64,000 nucleotides of DNA. Origin: Sordaria brevicollis. Taxonomy: Eukaryota; Ascomycota; Sordariomycetes; Sordariales; Sordariaceae. Below, piece after piece: positions 60,056 to 64,000 of the stretch; positions within the stretch are counted from its first letter, which is position 1; each line of letters starts with the position of its first letter. Position numbers and translations under genes: made by a program. Location: the NCBI GenBank assembly GCA_033439795.1, contig JAUTDP010000014.1:1488001-1552000 (forward strand), given 5' to 3'. Below the pieces are notes generated by a model, which was not told the DNA's origin, searched no databases, and saw only the letters and a list, made by a program, of their open reading frames with translations.

Positions 60056-61791
60056 CTATTCCGCCGTGGCAAGCTCGCTGTTCTCAGGCACAGCTGTGAG
60101 ATCCGTCTTCTTGGCGTTGAGACGGAGGTCGGTGATGAAGTCGGCTGTCGAAGTGCTCTTCTCCATACCGGCGGCAACGAGGGCAATCAAGGCGGCACCG
60201 ACACCGGATCCGTCCTTGGCAATACCAATACGGATGCGCTTGGCACCCTCCTCGCCGATGCCCTTGATGGCACGGAGAGCCTCGTAGATCATATCACGGA
60301 AGTAGGGATAGTGCTCGACCAAGCTGCCGTCAACACCAATGTCGATGGGCTCGCCCTCGAGCTCGGGGTCGGTGAGCTTGCCGGTCTGGAGAACGATGGC
60401 GGCAATGGCAACAGCCGAGAGACGAGCAGCGCGGCGACCGATGGCACCAGCAATGGCCTTGAAAGCCTGAGCATCCTCCAACGAGGGGGCATAGATGTGG
60501 AGGTTTGACTCGAGCTCCTGGCGAAGGATGGAAAGCTCGGGGGTGGTATCAGCGGCAGCGACGGAAAGGACCGAGGTGTCGAGACCCCACTGCTTGTAGA
60601 TAGGAGAGTGCTCGGCAATGTTGGTGGTGGATTTCCAGTCGTTGGAGCTCGAGTTCTCGTCCTTGAAGAAAGCAACGTCTTGGTTCTTGAGCAAGTCGAT
60701 GACAGCCAACCGCAAGATCTCGCCGAGGTACATGCCGGAGACACGCTTCTCGTACATCTGGATGCCGGGGTTAGGGGTGGCCTGATCGAGCTGGACATCC
60801 CATGGTGTGTTGGGGAGGACGTTGAGCTGATTGTCGAACGAACCCCATTCGGTGTTGATGACCATCTCTCCGGTAGAGTTGTCGTACTCGCCGGCCAGGG
60901 GCTTCTTGAGCTTGGAGAGCTTCTCAACGTAAGCTCCGTTGGTGCCAGTACCGAAGATAGCACCAAGGATAGCACCGCTCTTGCCGGGGGAGGAGTAAGA
61001 ACGGGCCATCAAGGTACCAACAGTGTCGTTGACGAGAGCGGCGACCTTGACGGGAAGATGGAGCTTGTCAATCTCGGTCTGGAGGAGGGCGCAAACGTCC
61101 TTGCCAACGGCATCTGGGATATCGAAACCCTTGGTCCAGCGAATGAGTGTGCCCTTATTGATACCCAACTGCTGGACGGGGAAGCTGAATGTGAAACCGA
61201 GACGGAAAACGTTCTCGTCCTTCCAGCCGTCGGGGGAGCTCATGGTCATGCGTCTGCGGATATGTGCCTCGAAGTGCTCGCCGTGATGTGTCCTGAGGAA
61301 GACCTCAATCTGCTTTGCCAAGAAAGCGAACAGCTCCTCAGCGGTCTTGGCAACCATGAGCTCTCTTGGGATGGCGACCTTGGTGTAGGTCAGACGGAAG
61401 GTGGTGTCGCCGTTCAGCTGGATCGAGCAAACACGAAAGTTGGTGCCGCCAAGGTCGACAGCCATGTAGAGGCCCTACAATATCAAAGCATGTTAGCTAT
61501 CGGTGCAGGTAGTTGTTTGTTTGTCCAGTTCAGGTATATCACCAACCTTTTCGGTGCCATTGGGAACGGCGGTGACATAGGTGGGAATTTGGCTCATGCT
61601 GGTGCCATCCTTCTCGAGACCTTCGGCTGTAATCCTCAACATATTAGAGCTTGTCTTTGTTGCGGCATTTGTCTACAGAAATGGGACCACTTGCACATCT
61701 GACGAAGGAACTCCTCGACACCCTTGTTGACATCCTCGTCCGAGTAGTCGAACTGACCGACAACGGTCTTTGTCTGAGTCTCGAGGGCCAT
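60056..61791 (-). CDS. glk-1: Glucokinase
   Basis: Three exons, 61695-61791, 61547-61626 and 60056-61474, give 531 residues. The start at 61791 has the context CTCAACATGGCC. Exon 1 ends at a GCAAGT donor, so intron 1 is a GC-AG intron (61627-61694). The join gives LRQM-S-EGLEKDG, as expected in the family, and the nearest GT alternative fits the phase badly. Intron 2 is GTTGGT..TTGTAG. Motifs: IPTYVTAVPNGTEKG, LGGTNFRVC (phosphate-binding), SFPVQQLGINKGTLIRWTKGF split as FSFPVQQ and LIRWTKGF (sugar site), VNDTVGTL with the catalytic Asp, FGTGTNGAYVE, and GVDGSLVEHYP. It phosphorylates glucose in the cytosol. The length is slightly over the 500 typical of yeast Glk1. Confidence 0.94.
61627..61694 (-). 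other. Probable GC-AG intron in glucokinase
   Basis: 68 nt; donor GCAAGT, branch-like CTAAT, acceptor TTACAG. A GT donor two bases upstream would need the acceptor TTGAG, only about nine bases past the branch. Confidence 0.6.
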
Positions 61792-62314
61792 GTTGAGCAA
61801 GCTCGAGACTGGTTCGGTTTTGGAAAATAGGGGACGGATCTCGCACACGGCGGGTGGTTGTGGTTGAGTTGGTAGTTGCGAGAGGGCAGACGGAGAAAAC
61901 GTGGCCTTGGTTGTGGTGGTGGTAGTAGTAGTTGTGGAAGCCAAAGTGGATTGTCGAAATAAGAAGGAAGAATAATGAAGTGCTGAGTCGGGAAGCAGAG
62001 CTCGAAGTATCTGGGGAGGTCAGGTTAATATATGTCCTGGCAGTGGTGGACGATTATTTGCTGGTACATGGAGTGAATGCGGGTGCTTCTCCGTGGGGAA
62101 TTCCCCGTGACGGTATGATGTTAGGTTCTTGGTGGGATGGGCTCGTGGAGGGGCACAATCGGTGGGGTACCAGGGGCATCAAATGCCCAGTGGAGGTCCG
62201 ATGGGTACCGCGCAAGTGCAGCCCAGGTTCCAGCCAGGTAACCAATTTGGAGCAATGCGATGTTAATGGTTGTTTTTTTTGGGACGGGCCTGCTTCCTCG
62301 TTCGGCTGATTTTC
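61792..62314. other. Leader and 5' flank of glucokinase
   Basis: About 520 bases. The frame of glucokinase stays open for 51 codons upstream of the ATG, back to a TTG at 61944, and encodes a Thr/Pro/Ser-rich stretch. No separate gene. Confidence 0.5.
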
Positions 62315-63038
62315 TTATGAACTTCCAACAAGCAGCCAGAGGTCAACTTCCATGCTACGAAACTCACTTGCAGTACATAGCAGGTGCATGCCCACTGCTC
62401 TGGGCACCAAGCTGGTACCTGTAGGTTCGTCCAAATTCCAAATTCCAAGCTGGCGGTTATCTGCAATGCAGGTGGTGGTTTGAATTTCCCGCCAGGTGCA
62501 GTCCAAGGCAAATATGCCTGGAAAGGAAATATCTGTGGAACGGTCCGACTGAGGGAAAGCACCCTAGATGCATATGGAGGGAGACGGAATAAAGTAAAAT
62601 ATAAAAACATGTACTTACAAGCACAACTACCAAGAAAGCCACTGACGATGAAAGCACACGAATCAGGCTGGTCAGGACACCACGGCAAGTCTGGCACCGC
62701 TCGCGTTTCGCTTGTTGCACTTTGCTAACTGCACTAGGGCTGGTGGAACGAAAGCGAGTGAAGACGGTAGCTCTAGGCGATGGAGGGCTGTCTGGGCTGG
62801 CGAAGGGAATGTCGGCACCGGCACCCGCCTGCTGCTGTGTCTGTGTCTGTGTCTTTCGGGCCTCTTTTTCTTTGGGGAGCTCGCTTGCGTCTTCTTCTGT
62901 GCCACGGTTGCTTTCATCAACAACGACGACGGACGGCCCGTGATGATAACGTGAGTCGTCAGCAGAGCCTTTGTGTGCCGAGGGGTCAGGCGCCGTGCTG
63001 GAGTTTAAAGAGCGCCGTCGCCTTGTTACACTGGACAT
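62315..63038 (-). CDS. Possible single-span membrane protein, hypothetical
   Basis: A tentative two-exon model, 62619-63038 and 62315-62563, gives 222 residues. The ATG at 63038 has a fair context (CCAAATATGTCC). Residues 1-105 are hydrophilic and low in complexity (RRRRS, KTQTQTQQQ, SPDSPPSPR). One hydrophobic helix follows (LSSSVAFLVVVL, about 129-140), ending at a good GTAAGT donor. A 55-nt intron to CATCTAG keeps the frame open for 82 more residues (PQSDRSTDISFPG, DCTWREIQTTTC). No clear branch point is visible and I recognise no family. The alternative without splicing reads on for more residues to a stop at 62457. It could also be chance open sequence. Confidence 0.35.
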
Positions 63039-63545
63039 ATTTGGTACAGTATAACAGCACCAGCGCCAGCACCACGGCCTGTCAAGAGTGCGGCAGAGCG
63101 GCGTATCGTCGGCTTGCGAAGAGGTACCTCTTCTGGATGGGTGCGTGAAATGATGGTCGTTGATGCGGGGCCAGGTCAGCTCAGGGCGCTTTGTGTGATA
63201 GGCCAAGAGAATCTCTTGCGGGGTTATTTTGCGTTCTTCGGGGCGTGGACCTGGTTGAAACGGCCCGGATCTGGGTAGCACTGGTCCAATGAGGTCATGA
63301 AAGAAGACCCGTTTCTGGGTTCGAAGATTCAAAGAACAACCTCTTTCCTAGCAGATACATATTAATGTTCCTGGACAATCGGCACGATTGGGGACGCGAG
63401 GGGGTGCAATGATGCGCCGCTACCTGAAAGTCCCGCGGCAAGGTAAAAACATGAGGTTCTCACGAGCTTTCAGGCCTAGCCGAGCCGCAATCCGAACATT
63501 TTAAACGCCCGGGAGGATGGGATAGTCAAGGGGTTCGTTCAGGGA
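63039..63545. other. Unassigned stretch near window end
   Basis: About 500 bases without a supported gene. Confidence 0.45.
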
Positions 63546-63760
63546 TCACTTACACCACAAGAGAGGCCTGCTGACGTCGTAGAGAAAATAGCTAGATTTG
63601 CTGCCCAGTTTGCATGTGCTGATGCCACTCTGCAGGCTCAGGGTAGGATCGATGTCATAGCACACGAAAAATGAGTGTGTCCTGGGCGTGAAGCTGATTG
63701 CAGTGTTGAATTCAAAGACCTCCAACGCCTCGAATATTCCACGTTCCAATTGGGTCTTGC
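63546..63760 (-). CDS. Possible exon of an unidentified gene running in from the right edge
   Basis: A minus-strand open segment whose end reads like folded protein (ALEVFEFNTAISFTPRTHSF, FVCYDIDPTL, KSSYFLYDVSRPLLW). It stops next to a GTAAGT donor at the plus-strand ACTTAC just before 63556. No ATG is present in its frame, and further exons would lie outside the window or between 63039 and 63545. The family is not recognised, and it could be a chance frame. Confidence 0.25.
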
Positions 63761-64000
63761 CGTCTTGGATGGAATTTTGGGCAACTGGGGTTCGAGGACT
63801 AAGCTTCGAGCCGTCGCTTGGCCGTCTCCCGCTCGTCTTTGACAGAAAAGTTTTGGTGATGGGTGCGTCTAATTTTTTTTTTTTCAATTTTTTTTTTGGC
63901 AGTGTGTCGTCCTCCCCGATATCGCCTTCCGGTAACGCCTTTCAATGGGTCTTGGGTCGCTGTTTCCTTCTCCGGCTGCTCTAGGTAACCGTTGAAACTA

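Overview
The window reads as nuclear DNA of a filamentous ascomycete, most likely Sordariaceae (Neurospora/Sordaria type). The reasons are short introns (about 50-80 nt) with GT..CTRAY..YAG signals, CAMMATGGC-type start contexts, a strong C-ending codon bias in highly expressed genes, and an intact fused arginine gene of the Neurospora arg-6 type (acetylglutamate kinase plus acetylglutamyl-phosphate reductase). The placement is an inference from gene content; no search was run. Exon coordinates below were derived by hand from splice signals, frame and family comparison.

Left part (1-11 kb). A festuclavine-synthase/EasG-like NAD(P)-binding protein is followed by four related small secreted-protein genes (1.7-8.1 kb). 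These share one three-exon plan, a TATA-like box 140-170 nt before the ATG, and two cysteines, the second always the tenth residue of exon 3. One copy is broken by a one-base shift in a C7 tract. A mitochondrial carrier of the MTM1/SLC25A39-40 type follows.

Middle part (13-33 kb). This holds a 1219-residue low-complexity protein with a conserved-looking cysteine-rich C-terminus, a long stretch with no supported gene (17.5-21.8 kb), a PAF-acetylhydrolase-like lipase, a seven-span membrane protein, a frameshifted partial paralogue of that membrane protein, and directly upstream of the paralogue a spliceosomal U2 snRNA gene on the minus strand. The U2 gene and the mitochondrial ribosomal protein uS14m gene are divergent.

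Right part (33-64 kb). This is mostly housekeeping: lipoyl synthase, a synaptobrevin-type R-SNARE, arg-6, an orphan class I terpene synthase, a peroxisomal acyl-CoA thioesterase ending in SKL, an Osh1-type sterol-binding protein (ankyrin, PH, FFAT, ORD), a PPIL1-type cyclophilin, an Sgf11-like SAGA subunit, an NAA50-like acetyltransferase carrying a canonical N-terminal PIP box, and glucokinase with a probable GC-AG intron. A weaker membrane-protein model and a possible exon close the window.

Most genes are independent units; there is no operon or obvious biosynthetic cluster. The points most worth following are the secreted-protein array with its broken member, the PIP-box acetyltransferase, the U2 gene beside the 7TM relic, and the orphan terpene synthase.
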